Numbered from the stretch's first letter, positions 22,090-35,460 are shown. The stretch: 64,000 nt of DNA from Terramyces sp. JEL0728 (GCA_027603945.1 JADIIU010000021.1:62001-126000), one strand, 5' to 3'. Numbers and translations are program-made. The notes: a model not told the origin generated them from the letters alone.

Positions 22090-25000
22090 ATGGAAAAAGA
22101 AATTGGTATCTAAATAATAATCCAAGAATTGCTTGAAAAAGTAGAATTACGATTGGCTTTAGCTTCGGATGAAAGCGCTTTTGAACAGCAGATAATGAAT
22201 CTGCTCTGTCCAATCTTGGCAAAACTCGATAGCCCTCATCCGCAAGTAAAGAAGAAGGCGATGGAAGTTTGTACTCACATCAATAGGAGATTGAATTCGG
22301 GGAATATCGGTTTACCATTGGACAAACTTGTGGAGTTCTATCATACAAGTGGACAGACTTCAAGGGCATTCGCAATCATTTATCTTAAGAAAGGATTCTT
22401 GAAATTAAATGAATCTGTAACTAATTTTAATTCAGGATCAATTGCTTAAACTACCGGATTTGATTAAAGGAATTTCTAAAAAACCAGTTCAGCAGCAGAT
22501 GGTATTATTTTCAATTGCATTGCCAATACTTGCAAATTACACTACAGTATTTGCTGAAAAGCATTCAATTAGATTTGAAGATGCGGATGTGAAATACTTG
22601 GTTTCAAAGTTTTTGGATTTCATTTTGTATGCAGTGCCACAATCTGGTAGAAAAATGACTGCTTTAAACGCTGCGGAATTGTAATTTTTATTAATCACAG
22701 GGCCGCATTACCTCCAATATCACCATTAGATGTAGTACCACCAGGATTATCAAAAAATGCAGTAAATTTCATTACCAACAATGTAACTGCTGACTGGACA
22801 ATGAATTCGACTGCAGTTAAAGACTTGAAAGTTGGAATTGCGAAATTCTTGATGATTGAACCAATTGTCGCAAAAGATTCTTTGCTGATTGAAAAGTTTC
22901 TTGTTTTCCTGGTAGCTTCAGTAGACACATTTCACGAAGTTCAGTTTGTTGGGGAAGACGGTTTAAGAAGATATGCCAAGCCAGATATGGACAATGATTA
23001 CCTCATAAATAGATTATATTTATTGTATCTGGGACACAGCGATCCACAAGACCAAAGTACTTTTGAATTAATAATAGACGCATCCCGGTTGTCAGCTAGC
23101 GTACTACTTAAAAATCGAATTATTGATTATTTACTGAAATCAGTTCTAGCAGCAAACAAGATTCCCTTCATGATTAATATGACCTTTGATGCTTTGTATA
23201 ATCCTGCATCCACATCAAAATTGCGATCGAATGGAATGGCGTTTGTACATTGGATGGCCAAAATGACAAAGAGCGAAATAATGAAGCCAATCGCAAAAGT
23301 GCTGATTGATGGAATTTCAAAGTTACTGGATGAACAGCACGACCCAGCATTGGAAAATATCAGAGGCTTGACTTATGAATCTATTGGAATGATCTCAATG
23401 AAAGGTTATTATTATTAATCCAAGTGCCAGAAATGTTTCAAAGTGATTTGGGTATATTGAAAAAGTTCTTTGATGCCATTCCATTTGAATCGCCAAATGT
23501 TCGAGTGTCTTTGCAAGATGCGCTAGTTTCATTATTGTCTGCGTACAAAGGAATCTCTCCCGAATTGAAAAAGGAGTTGCACTTGATTTTACTCGACAAT
23601 ATAGATAGACCAGAGCATCAGTCAAGATACGTTGCTTTAAAGTATGCGATCGAAATTTATGATTTCGCCGACCCAATTGCAAGATATATTTCACTATTAG
23701 CAGCAGCAGATAGCAAACTGGAGATCAGAGAATTGTCTTTTAAAGGACTAGAGTTGCCACCTAAAGACTCGATGGAAACAATCACCAGCGAATTCTTGGC
23801 AGACTTGGTGGAATGCATCCAAACCTTTTCTAGCAAAAGAAGCGTTAAAGCAAATTCTGCAGCTGGTATTTCTTGGATTGGCAACCTGACTATATCCACT
23901 TTTTCATTCGTCCTTGCGTTTTTAAGACAAGTGCTATTTAGAGTATTGGATTGCGATTTAGATCTGGGAAAAATCTCTATTGATTCAAGTGAGAGAGAAA
24001 ATATATCCTCAAGCAAGAGGCTATTGGAAGGGCTATCATCCCTATGGCAAAATCCCGACTCACAGAAAGGCTTGAAAGGGTATATCGGTTACTTGGAAAA
24101 AGCACTGGATTCGAAAGAAGCAGGTAGTCTATGCTAATATAGACGGTCTATTACTGTCATTGGCCGCTTCAAATTTGCTGGAACTCATCTCCATTTCTCC
24201 AGAAGAAATTTCTAAATCATTTGAATCAAAAATTAATTGGGCGGATGTAAATTGTGCTAATGTAGAATTTTCTAAAAAGTCCAAAGTACGAAACAAGAAT
24301 TTCGATGGCACACATTATCGGTATATTATCCACTGCAGGGCTGAATTCGCTTGACAAGCAAGCAGAATTCAAAAATCGAATTAGCAAATATGTTTCGGTG
24401 GCAAATGATTTGTCAAAAAATGTAGTTATTTATTTGATGTAGAATGTTGAATATCGCCATGGATCGATCGCAGTCCTAGGGTATAGCATTGGAAGACTAG
24501 TCTACCGACTTTCAACGAAATCCCAGGCTATCATAAGCGACAACGAATTGCTGCAGATCTTGGAAACAATACTTGCTGCACTACGATCGGACAATGTGTC
24601 ACTTATACTTGGCAGCTCTATTTCAATTGCCGAAATGGGAAGATATGGCACATTCGACAACCCCGATGAAAAGTTAAAATCAGTGCTGCGACAATTCCAA
24701 GAAAAACTAACAGAGCTGATCAAATCAAAAGAACCCAAGGTGCAAGAAATGGCAATCTTCTCGATAAGTCACTTGGGTTTAGCAACTGATTTCATATTGA
24801 AACCAGTCCTAGATCTTATCTTGACTTTACCGAGTTTATTAGCAAAACATGTAGAATTACAATTCAACATTGGTGAGGCTATTTGCTCCTTATTATTTAA
24901 ATTTGAATCCTTGAATATGGTGCACTATTTGGATATCGCAGATGTTATATTCCCACCTAAAGAAGTTTCTGTTTTCAAATTGAATGAGGAATTGCTAGAC

Positions 25001-27777
25001 GAATACATGAACAAAATCTTTGCGCTTGTTGCACCTTCTCAAAACGCAATCAATAAGAAAGCAGGCTGCATCTGGTTGCTTTGTATCACCAAATACGGAA
25101 AAAATACTCCATACATCCAAAAGAAGCTCTTGCAATTGCACCAAAACTTTTCTGAATTGCTCAACGACAAGGATGGTAAAATCAGCTAATATTAGATTTC
25201 ACTCAGGAAATAGCGTCAAAAGGGATTGGGCTAATTTACGAAATCGGAGATGCAGCAATGAAAAAAGAATTGGTGTCATCTCTCGTTTCTACATTTACTG
25301 CAGGCAAGAAATTAGTGCCGCAGAGTGTTTCTGCAACAACAGAGCTCTTACCAAACACTGCATTAGGCGGTACTCCTGATGGATCAAACATTAGCACTTA
25401 CCAAGATATTTTATCCTTGGCTGCAGATATGAACCAGTAACTATTATTGACACAGACCCGATTTGGTGTATAAATTCATGTCGCTTGCGTCCCATCACGC
25501 AATTTGGAATTCCAGAAGAGGTGCAAGTTTAGGGTTTAGTTCTATTGCATTACAAGCAGAAAAAGATTTGGAACCAATCCTGCCGTCACTCGTACCCAGA
25601 TTATATCGTTATTCTTTTGATCCACATCCAAAAACAGCCCAAGGTACAGAAAATTTAAGACAGGTATGAAAAATATCTGGAACTCGTTGGTAAAAGAACC
25701 AGCAAAGACTGTCGACAAGTACTTTGTTGAAATAATGAACGAGGTACTAAAAGGAATGGGAGATCGTATGTGGCGAACTAGAGAAGCCAGTACAGCAGCG
25801 TTGACAGATTTACTCAATGGCAAGAAGATAGAACAGCTCGAGCCGTTCATGAAAGAGTTATGGACAATGTCATTCAGGGCTCTGGATGATATCAAAGAGT
25901 CGGTCCGCAAAGCAGCATTCCTGGCGGCTAAAACATTAATGAATATTACAGTTAGGTACTGTGATCCAGTTTACCATTCCCCAAGCAAAGGACAAAAAAT
26001 TATGGACGACATGATGCCGTTCTTATTGCAAAAAGGATTGGTAAACAATTCAGAAGAGGTGCGTGCTTATTCCCTTTCCACAATTTTAAAACTCACCAAA
26101 ACTGGTGGCATATTGCTGAAACCACATATTGTTGAATTGGTTTGTACGTTGATGGAATCTCTCAGTAGTTTAGAACCACAATCAATGAGTAGCTATTGTT
26201 AACATAGATTATCTTGCATTCCACGCTACCTCATATAATATCACTCAGCATGACTTGGACACTTCCCGCATGTCGGCTGCAAAAAGCTCCCCTATCATGG
26301 AAGCCATTGACAGATGTGTTCCGTTTATTGATGAAAGCATTTTGGCTGACTTATCGCCAAAACTTGCGATAATTGTAAGGAAGGGAGTGGGGCTGCCAAC
26401 TAGAGCTGGGGCTGCGAGGTTTGTTTATACCCTGGTACAAAGTGCACCTAATGAATTGCGACCAGTTTCCGAGCCATTGATTAAAGCTCTATCGGTTGCG
26501 ATTTATGATAGGTCGCCCGTAGTTAGAAAGTCATTTTCAACTGCATTTGGGTATCTTGCCAAACTGGTAGAGTTTTCAGTTTTGGAAAAGATTATTAATC
26601 AAATTAATGCAAAGTATTTAGAAGCAAATGACGAAGAAGGCCGTATGGTTGCACCAATTACTTACTTGGAAATCTCTAGACATTCCCCAACCGCAATACA
26701 AGATTTCCACGGACTAATTATCCCGTTAGCATTTATGGGCAGCAGGGACAAGACTCAGTTGACAATATCGGAGGTTTGGAAGAATTTGTGGGATGAAAAC
26801 ACTGGTGGATCTAGTTTAGCCATCAAGAAATGGAAATTAGAGATATTTGAATCTTGTAAATCGATTTTGGTGACTAATCCATCCTGGGATATGAAAAGGC
26901 AAGTAGGAAAAGCGCTTGTTGATTTTGCAAAGTCTCTGGGTGGAGATATTGTGGAACTTATGCCGTCATGTCTCTCCCTCTTAGCCGACGCACTTGGTGG
27001 ACGAACATGGGCCGGAAAGGAAGCATTGCTGGAGGCCCTGATGACTGTTTGTATATCAGGAAAAGAGTACTTTGCTAACTGCCCCAGCGATCGTAAAAAG
27101 ATTGAAGATATTTTCATTCGGGAGGCTCAAAAGAAAAACATGCAATACAAACGGTTCAGCATCGAATATATGGGAAATACATTTGATGAATTAGATTGCA
27201 ATCGATTCAGCGATGTGTTTGAATTCCTGGCAAACTGTGCCGAAGAAAAAGATGTGGATATGGACGATGATGTGGATGAAAGCATTAGCAAACCTCTAAT
27301 TTTAGCAATAAGGGCTATTGCTTTTAAATCAGTTGGGGGATGTTTCCCAGTGGTAGATTTCGGTAATATTGAACCTAATCATAGCTGATTTTGTTGCACC
27401 GGTAGGTGAATTATTGGAAAGAAACCTCATCAACAACATTTGGAATATTCGAGTTAGCGTTCTCGACTCTTTGAAGAGCACTTTTGAAAAGGTCGGTACT
27501 TTAAAGCCGTTCCCTGATCAAATACTGCACAAAATCATTAGAGGACTGATCCAATGTCTGGATGATGGCAAAGTAATACTGCTTTAATTTAGTTCAAAGT
27601 TGTGCGAGAACATGCCGCCAACCTTTTATTTGAAATTTGCAAAAAAGGTGATTGTTACTAATTCAAGATCCACTGCTAACCAGCTTTGCAAAAACTCCAT
27701 TAAGGCCATATGCAGAAAATGAACGCGATGGATCCATACAGGCAGTATTGCAAAACACTTTCAATTTATTTGATTAA
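22090..27777 (+). CDS. ECM29: Proteasome adapter and scaffold protein ECM29 (copy 2)
   Basis: Second full-length ECM29, again 1802 residues after 14 introns of 19-22 nt at matching positions. About 16-20 amino-acid replacements separate it from copy 1, scattered and mostly conservative (for example MVRYLD to MVHYLD, LLATADS to [16 protein letters not shown] to GGCFPVVDF). No stop or frameshift was found, so both copies could be expressed. Confidence 0.95.
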
Positions 27778-27811
27778 AATATATCGATTTAAGCAATATT
27801 TGGCAGTTTAT

Positions 27812-29603
27812 TCAGAAACGATAGCCCAAGTTTTGGAGTTTGGCATTCGTTACATTTATGATATTCTCTACTGAAGTGTCTTTGGTGTGAATATTAGAGC
27901 AATTAAAGGTCTGCTTGTAACCCATGTTGGCCAATTTCAAAAAAACCAGTTCAGGATTGAAAGTTGACATGTCGTTTGGACAATCAGGTATTACAACATT
28001 GCCATTTGGTGTTTTATAAATAGAAAAGGCGGATGATTGCCTCTTTAATACCTTTTCTCGAATTTCTTCTTTGGACGGATATTCCTTGAGAGTTGAAATG
28101 GGCTGTTTTTGATCTTCTAGTATATTAGGTTCGGGTGGAAGGATTTCTTTAGGTATTTGAGAGCCAGTTGACTCTGTAACCTTTAGTGTTGATAAATTTT
28201 CAAGTTCTATCGTTGCAGTGTCTTGTTTAGCTTCAGCACTAGGATTTCCAGCAACCACAGCAATTTCATTATCTATGTCTTTGGCAACCTGATCGCTTTT
28301 CAGATCATTTTCACTGGATACTTCTTCATAACTGTATTGATCTTCAGATGTGGTTGGTAGTGTTGAACATTCACTTTCTTCAATAATCGTTTCCATGATG
28401 GTTTTGGAAGGAGAGAAACAGTTTAAATCTTCCGTTTGGTAGTACTTGCTTTCATCAAACATTTCTACATAGTTCAAGCTGTCAGGAGAGTCTTCAAACT
28501 GCTCCTCCACCGAGTAATTGATTTGCAAAGAAGGGGGACTCTTGATTGGAATCGGGTGGATGATATCGGCATGTTCTGGTTGATCTGCATAATAATCGGT
28601 GATGATTGTTGTGATATTTGATGTTGGAGGTGTGATTTGTACTTTTAATCCAGGGGATTTGCTTGAAGGACTGGTTAATTCCATCTTTTCAATTGGCAAA
28701 TCAGATTCAAATTCTTCCGGATTATCCTGCCTAACAACTATTTCTGTTTCAGGCCCAGCTACTTTCACCATCAGGACTGAATCTGAATCTACATTTGAAA
28801 TTTCATGTATATTTTGATCCACTGATTCCTCAATTTCCTGCACAGCAGGATTTTGGATACTCTCTACTTTACGATCCAGCTCATCGATACTTTGTTCAAC
28901 AGGGCTACCCGAATGTAGTGGTTGGTCAACATCTTGATTTTGCAAAATGGCTCCTTGATTGCTGTACACAAAATCCAGGTTTTCAACAGTTGTATTCGAC
29001 GAGTCTAAATCTGAATCCTTAGATTCAAGCATGACAGCTGGACTAGTTGCTTTATAGTTTGAATTGATTTCAGCTGGATTATCCACCGCGTTAATACTTT
29101 GCGACAGCTTTGAATTTACATAGTGATCAGAATTTCTACTGGAATTTGAGATTGTTGAATTCATTGAATTTCTTGACCGCAGCTGTCGATTTCCAAGTAA
29201 TGGCCCTTGATATCCGTTCTTTTCCGCATTTCTTGAAATTGCAAAAATGCAGTCAATTACCTGTATATCAGTTCAGTATTACTTGATTGATATTCTTCTT
29301 TTCAAAAAGGTCCACTGTTTGAAATGTTTCGAACGATGACAGACCCAAGCTTGGTAGCGTGTCCAGGAATTTGGAAATATTATCCATTTTCTTGAAAGGC
29401 AATGACGAAGATGCATATTTGATGGGTGTGCTGTGAGGAGTTAACGCATTTGAAAGCTTGCATAGAATAATCCCGTCATTCAGCGCAGTAGCCAAATCCT
29501 CCTCGATTGCTATTCCAACGACATTTTCAATCCATTCTCGCGCTTCATTTTCCCTAACTATCGACGATTTCAAATCATTTTTGTACAATTCCAAAGGGTT
29601 CAT
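27812..29603 (-). CDS. Calponin-homology domain protein with acidic tail (copy 2)
   Basis: 589 residues with one 22-nt intron. The CH domain is unchanged relative to copy 1. The acidic middle differs by many replacements, a three-codon loss (EKMELT against EKEGAVELT) and a three-codon gain (EAKQDTATIELE against EDTATIELE), leaving total length equal. This is the fastest-evolving coding stretch in the duplicated block. Confidence 0.8.
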
Positions 29604-29716
29604 TGAAGAAATGCTAACTCAAGTTGGCTCTGTTCTGGCGTTTCAGATTACGCCAGAGATTGGGGCTTGTGGATCAGTGTCAAATATATATCGCCATCTT
29701 TTATTAATCAATCGTC

Positions 29717-31249
29717 CTAATCAAAATCAGCATAATCTTCTAGCCCAACATATTCGCTTTCCTCTGACGCGCGAGTAATTCTATTTGAATCTAATATGAA
29801 CAGGAGCGATATGGCGATCGTATAGAACGAAGCCATAACAAAGAAATAGAATTCTGGGAAATTCTTTACGGTCAGCTGCCAAATATTTGGATATAATATT
29901 CCACCAAAAAGTGAGATAATTTGGTCCAAAAACGATATTCCAGAAAATAAAGTCCCTTGAGATCCAGATGGTACTGATATTGATATCAAAGATCGCAAAG
30001 TTGGACCTGCCAAAGTACCAAACCCATCAAACACCGTCAAACCATACAGTACCCCGGATACTGGGGTGACGGCTTTCCCTATTGTTGAAGTAATAATAAT
30101 CAGTAATCCAGTCTTGATTAAGGATAATTCCCAGCTTATTTTATCCGGTCCAGCCAAGTTGCTGGTTTTGCATAGTTTCAGTATTAATGGGTACAGCAAA
30201 CCCATGTTGACCATCCTGCTGATGGATGATATAAGAACATATTGGCCTGGATTAAATAAAATTACCTTCGTCTTGACTGTCCCATCCAAATTTGTAAGAA
30301 ACAAATTGGAAAAATAGCGTGGACGAATGGGCAAGTGTCATTATTCCATGTACCACCAAAAGCAATATGAAAGAGGTAGATTTGGCTTTAGCAAATACAT
30401 CCACTGCAGATGAAACAATATCTGTAAGAGAATTCACTTCATTTTGTGGGATTTGCTCAAAATCCAATGATTCTGGCAAGAGGAATATCGCATAGAAAAT
30501 AACCAAAATTTCGATAATAATGGAGGCAGAGAATACTACTATTGAACCATTATCAAATGATCTGAAAATTGCTCCTCCTATCAACGGCCCAAATGCAATC
30601 CCTCCAAAGAGAATTGCTTCTCCAACGATAAACGTCTTGCCTCTATTTTCTGCATCGGAACAGTCAGCAAAATAAGATACAGTTGCATTCATAATGGCTA
30701 TTACCCCGCCTAGCCATCCTTCAATGAAAGACGCGAGCAACAGTACCCACAAGCCATATCCAAATCGGTCTACAGTGATATAAGCCGTAAAGGAAACCAG
30801 CGAAGCCGAAAGTGCAATTACAATAATAGGCTTGCGTCCAATGCGATCAGACAAAAATCCATATACCGGGCCAACGATAATTGATAATGCAGAGAATATC
30901 CTGATGATCATCACCCATCTTACTGCTAATACCTGACATTAATCACACTTACTTGAACGTCAGTATTAGTCCTGCACCTGCCCCAATCCATATCCCCGTG
31001 AATAACTGGTGAATTGTAAAATCCTGGCAAGTAAATTGCGGTGCTATTTACTTGCAGCATATCTATATGGTCGAATCTAGCACATAGATACAGCATTAGC
31101 CACTGTTGGATGATTCCAGAAGTCATGGACATTGCCAGGACGTAGAATAGACCTGGGATGCATATGTAAAATGGCGACGGCTTCTTTTTGGTTTCAGAAT
31201 GGATCGAGTTGCTCAGGTTAATTTGCTCCTGGTATAGATCACTTTCCAT
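29717..31249 (-). CDS. MFS transporter, tetracycline-resistance/SLC46-like (copy 2)
   Basis: 497 residues after splicing the same two introns. It differs from copy 1 by few replacements (PLYGF to PVYGF next to the DRIGRKP loop, VIHED to VIHGD in the first extracellular loop, EEGEY to EESEY near the C-terminus). Open throughout. Confidence 0.8.
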
Positions 31250-31443
31250 AATTTCCCTTGGATTTTCTACTATTTATCACCGCGCAGTGACAGATCTGAT
31301 CACAATGATCAATGCCATCACCGCCATTAAGACATGGAGAGCTTCACGACTCTACTTAAATGAGACACTGGGTTTTATTTTTTTGGTTTTTTAGAGGAAT
31401 TGGTTGACGATTCATTCTTGCGTTTGACAGTGGGCGAATAAAC

Positions 31444-32083
31444 CTAGTTAGCCTAAGATTAAGAGCTTGCATACCTTTTCAAAGTAAGACTTTGAATCCT
31501 TGATGTTGTCCTTCATGGTTGCACCACCCTTCTTCCATCCAGCAGGGCTAAAATTAAAAGCAACTTACCAAACTTCGCCGTGTTTAGCATGGAATTGAAT
31601 AGCTTCAACGAGACGGTAAACTTCGTCAATGTTACGGCCGATTGGCAAATCGTTGATTTGAGCAACACGAACATTTTGTTTGTCATCAATGATAAAGGTA
31701 CCGCGAGCAGCCAAGCCAGCATCACCACCTTCTTCAATCAAGACACCGTAATCTCTAGAGATTTGCTTGGTGACATCAGCAACAAGTGGGATGTGCATTT
31801 CTCCGAGCCCACCTTGCTTTCTTGGTTGGTTAATCCAGTTAAAGTGTGAGAATTTAGAGTCAATGGAAACACCAACAACTTCGGCGTTGATCTTTTTGAA
31901 TTCGGCTGCCTTTTCGCTGAATGCAATAATTTCGGTTGGGCAAACAAAGGTCCAATCCAACGGATAGAAGAACAATACGAGGTATTTACCCTTGTAATCG
32001 TCCAATGAGACTTGCTTGAATTCACCGTCAACGACTGCTTGTGCACTGAAGGCTGGAGCTTTTTGTTGGATTTTGACAACCAT
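31444..32083 (-). CDS. Typical 2-Cys peroxiredoxin (copy 2)
   Basis: 198 residues with the same two introns. One replacement relative to copy 1 was seen (KKGAATM to KKGGATM, after the resolving cysteine). Peroxidatic Cys48, resolving Cys172, GGLG and YF are kept. The possible alternative basic tail beyond the last intron is also kept here, differing only by a silent change (CCC/CCA Pro). Confidence 0.93.
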
Positions 32084-32171
32084 AGTAGATGACAAACTGA
32101 AATTTTTTCCATTCAACTTAAATGCATAATTCACGTGACTATGAAGTGATACTCGAGAAAATCAGGTTTTA

Positions 32172-33341
32172 TTAGTTGTGGACACTGAATTCTACATTCC
32201 ATGATCTTCTAATCCAAAGGTATCCTACTTGCAAGTTATGGTCTTCAGTCTTTTTGCGTTTTAGGGTAGGCATCATTGCACCAGCTTTTGCAGACTGTTG
32301 GAGTATAGGAACTTTTTGCCACCAGCAGGCCTTGAATACCTGGCGCTCTAAAACCGCGTTTTCAATCGATTTAGCATTATGTGTATCTTCAACTTGTGTG
32401 ATCATTTCATTTTCTACAGGATCCATTGCTACATCTTCATCAACATGGGCTTCAGTATGAACAATGTTGCTAAGGGGAACTATAGAGTAACCAAGGACAG
32501 TTTTTTTGTTTGGGACTACAGATCTGTGTCCCCAAGCAGCACCTTCTTCCAAGTACTTGTTTTTTCTGAAATACTTGAGCATGGCACCGCATTGGCTATC
32601 CATTAGGGTTTCTACTCCCCATTGAACGGCTTCCGCTTGACTGAGAAGAGCGGCTTTACTTTCCGAAGCTAATTCGTTTGTGGTAAGGTCTGCGTTTTTA
32701 GATTTTATCAACACACCCTGAGAAGTGAGAGATTGTGTGGGAGGTTGCTGCACTATGTATAACTCCATTTCTTCCTTTAAAATCATGAATTCCTTGGATC
32801 CGTTTTCCTCCGATAATTGCGGAAGGCTGCTGCTTTCCTTGAGCATTTCCTTTGAAACAAATTCTTTAAAGTACTTGCCCAGGTATTTGAACAATCCAAT
32901 TTCAGTGTTCATTGACAGTCCTTTTTGAGTAACCAACTCTGCCAATTCAGGGTCGAATTTGTCCACCCTTTCAAACAAAGTCTTGAAAGATGGTTCAGCG
33001 TCATAAGCATCGATATCTGAAAATTCTGAACTGTTGAATTCAACGGCCATTTGGCTGCTGTCCTTCAATTGGCTGTTGTGGTCGCTAAGAGTTGACAACG
33101 GAACAGGCTGCATATCTTCTGAATCCATTGAACTGAGAGAAGTGAATAAAAGCAATTTTACTTCCTGCGCTGTCAAAAATGAAGGTGCTGGAATCCCAAA
33201 TGGAAATATTTCATTCAAGTATGAAAGTGGGAAAAGTCTGAGGATAGCTAACGAAGCGACGTAGTAGCAGACTGGGCCCTTCTTTTGATTGGAACCAACA
33301 GCATTCATTACCAATAAAACAATGTCCTGTTGCTCTGACAT
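32172..33341 (-). CDS. Unrecognised 389-residue protein (copy 2)
   Basis: Same single-exon gene as 13116-14285, with one replacement seen (MAIEF to MAVEF) and otherwise silent changes. That pattern indicates constraint on the protein. Function unknown. Confidence 0.7.
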   Translation of the reverse strand: MSEQQDIVLLVMNAVGSNQKKGPVCYYVASLAILRLFPLSYLNEIFPFGIPAPSFLTAQEVKLLLFTSLSSMDSEDMQPVPLSTLSDHNSQLKDSSQMAVEFNSSEFSDIDAYDAEPSFKTLFERVDKFDPELAELVTQKGLSMNTEIGLFKYLGKYFKEFVSKEMLKESSSLPQLSEENGSKEFMILKEEMELYIVQQPPTQSLTSQGVLIKSKNADLTTNELASESKAALLSQAEAVQWGVETLMDSQCGAMLKYFRKNKYLEEGAAWGHRSVVPNKKTVLGYSIVPLSNIVHTEAHVDEDVAMDPVENEMITQVEDTHNAKSIENAVLERQVFKACWWQKVPILQQSAKAGAMMPTLKRKKTEDHNLQVGYLWIRRSWNVEFSVHN

Positions 33342-33692
33342 TTTCTATGAAAACTTTTGAAACTTGCTCTGCTTCGATTTTTGTGGCTTGTGACACTCCT
33401 ATTTAGGATTCAATTTTTTCAAAGGAACTCGGTTTATGTTATCTTTAATCTGGTCAAGACATTGCAGAGGTGACTGATCATATCTCCAGACTCTGGATGC
33501 CTGCGAGTGGTTTAATTCGATACATCTCATCCTCACATTAAATTCCTTTCGTCGGGATCTCAATCAAACCACCCGCCAAATTCAAGTCCACAATATAGAC
33601 AGTTTATTGAAAATGAGAAGCTGGTTCCTTTCCTTGCCATCTGCCATTCGACTTTTTGCTATTAATGACTTTAATCTTATCCAATAACTACA
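33342..33692. other. Intergenic region (copy 2)
   Basis: About 351 bp between CSN6 and the 389-residue gene, equivalent to 14286-14641 but with several small indels. No gene, RNA or repeat is seen. Confidence 0.5.
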
Positions 33693-34553
33693 TTAGCAAG
33701 ATTTCACTTCGTTCAACGCATCGGTATTCTTTGTAATAGTTGCGAGATACAGTATTAGTGTCACGTCGTTATAATCTTTTTGGAAATCGTTTTCGAATTC
33801 TGGGTCTTGAATAAGAGGCAAGCGCGCCAACAGACTGCTGATTTGACGCAAGAGTGTATGGTCTTTAGCTAATTTGCCTTGTTAAGGGAAAATACCTTGC
33901 TGCACGGCTTGTACGTAATCCAACAAAACCAGAATTCTAGAATACAGCATTTGAATTGCACTCTTTTGTCCTTTTAAATGGGCAACCACTACATTAGCAT
34001 AACATACAGGCATTTTCACTCTCGTTAGAAATATGCGCGACATGATCAACTGCAATTCTTTCTGCTTCTCCAGTTTCAATTATAAACGTAGATTCCAATA
34101 ATTGAATTGATCCGCTATTTGGTTCCATGAAAGATTCATAGATTTTAATTGGTAATTGCTTTGTATTGCTATGTGGATCGAGCTTCAAGTACAATGGTGA
34201 TTCATTGACATCCAGGAACTGTTTGTGTAGTATATTGTCCACTTGGTTTAACTCGCTTCCTGACGAATACCAGCCCAGGAATTCCAACTTTGGAAATACT
34301 TGCTTGTACTGCTCTTGCTTTTGCAACATGTAAACTTTATCCACAGTCTTGTCTGACAAAGGAATCTCAAATGAATTCATGATTTCGATTTCTCTTCCGT
34401 TTTGAGTTCCTAGAATTGCACCAATGACTCGAGCATCCTTATTTTGAAGAGAAAGCCTGGTGTAATGATCCGAAATGTTGAGAATTGCAAGCGGATGTCT
34501 AGAATTAGCAATCGTTACAGCTTGATTTCAAATGTTGACTTTTCCGATTTCAT
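33693..34553 (-). CDS. CSN6: COP9 signalosome subunit 6 (copy 2)
   Basis: 267 residues with the same three introns. One replacement relative to copy 1 was seen (SSGGEL to SSGSEL). Unlike copy 1 there is no KDSR gene upstream: duplication similarity ends 15 bases before the start codon, and the R3H gene's stop lies 45 bp upstream. Any promoter in the KDSR gene is therefore absent here, and expression of this copy may differ or be lost. Confidence 0.85.
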
Positions 34554-34598
34554 TGAAAATTTCAAACAGTAGACATTTGCAATTACAAGCAAATTATA

Positions 34599-35370
34599 TT
34601 AGTGTAAAAAATAATCAGTAAAGGAAATATCTGGGAATTCAAATTGCTCATCAGGAGCCTTAATCACAGTAACGCGATCATCCCCCTTGTTATAACCTGC
34701 AATTAATCTCGATTACTTGAGGAAGGAACGCAATAGTATCTACACATCGAATGAACAAGCAAACGAAGGAATGAATTGGTAATTTTCAAATGCAATTCTT
34801 CGCCATCAATTACAGTAGCATTGGTCAACGAAACCCATTCTTCAGAGTTATTGGAATTCATCTCAATGTCAGAAATGTCCATATCCAATTCATAATCTTC
34901 TTCCTTGTAAATACACTTCTTGACAAAGTTTCGAATTTCATATTCAAAGTCTTTTAGCAATGGCTCATCGCAAGAGTATCTTCTGACATGCTGGCGCAAT
35001 TTCCTGTCATTTCTAGTCAAGTTATGCGGACCTGAATGAAACCATGCTTACCAGCTTTGTGGTTCTTTTCCCTTTCCTGCTGTTCTTCTTGATCGGAAAG
35101 ATCAGAGTCCATATTGATAAACGGCGATGGTCCTGCTGGAGGATAACCTGGTTTTTCGTCTTGCTCTTCAATATAATTTGGATTCTTGTTTGGTTTGAAA
35201 GGGTGAGAAGAAAAAGAATCATTTTCTGCTCGTTGTCTCTTCTTTTGTCCTATTCGTTTTTTGCTTTCGACTTCCTTGTAAGAGATAGGACTAGATTTTC
35301 GAAATAATTCTAGGATGCTGAAATCAACTTGGGAATCTTCCGGGTTATGAGGTTGCAAATCAATTGCCAT
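34599..35370 (-). CDS. R3H domain protein, R3HDM4-like
   Basis: Two 20-nt introns (35019-35038 region and 34697-34716 region) splice to 243 residues. The N-terminal half is charged and low-complexity (KKRIGQKKRQRAEN, SDLSDQEEQQ). The middle has LTRNDRKLRQHVRRYSCDEP. The C-terminus carries an R3H nucleic-acid-binding domain: LHLKITNSFLRLLVHSMCRYY followed by SSSYNKGDDRVTVIKAP, the 'S.S.....r.v.i.k' end of the fold. R3H domains bind single-stranded nucleic acid. The precise role is unknown. ATG 35370 was chosen. The frame is open further upstream (ERARSLIFKAQQNDKI), so an upstream exon is possible. Confidence 0.72.
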
Positions 35371-35460
35371 AATTTTGTCGTTCTGTTGTGCCTTAAAAAT
35401 CAAACTGCGAGCACGTTCTGTGACCTAGAGACTTCAAGAGGATATTAAAATTAATATATA

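Larger units (their letters stand above)
19082..34568. repeat. Direct segmental duplication, copy 2
   Basis: Second copy of the 1-15517 block, offset by about 19.05-19.08 kb. Its right edge at 34568 lies 15 bases upstream of the CSN6 start codon and then passes into sequence unrelated to copy 1, next to the R3H gene. Its true left edge cannot be seen because copy 1 is cut by the window start, so it may begin to the left of 19082. Confidence 0.97.

Noticed and set aside
15518..34568. Simple head-to-tail tandem duplication with a new junction at 15517
   Set aside because: The KDSR-CSN6 overlap at that point matches both protein families, so it looks ancestral and not newly made; the right edge at 34568 is the better candidate for a new joint.
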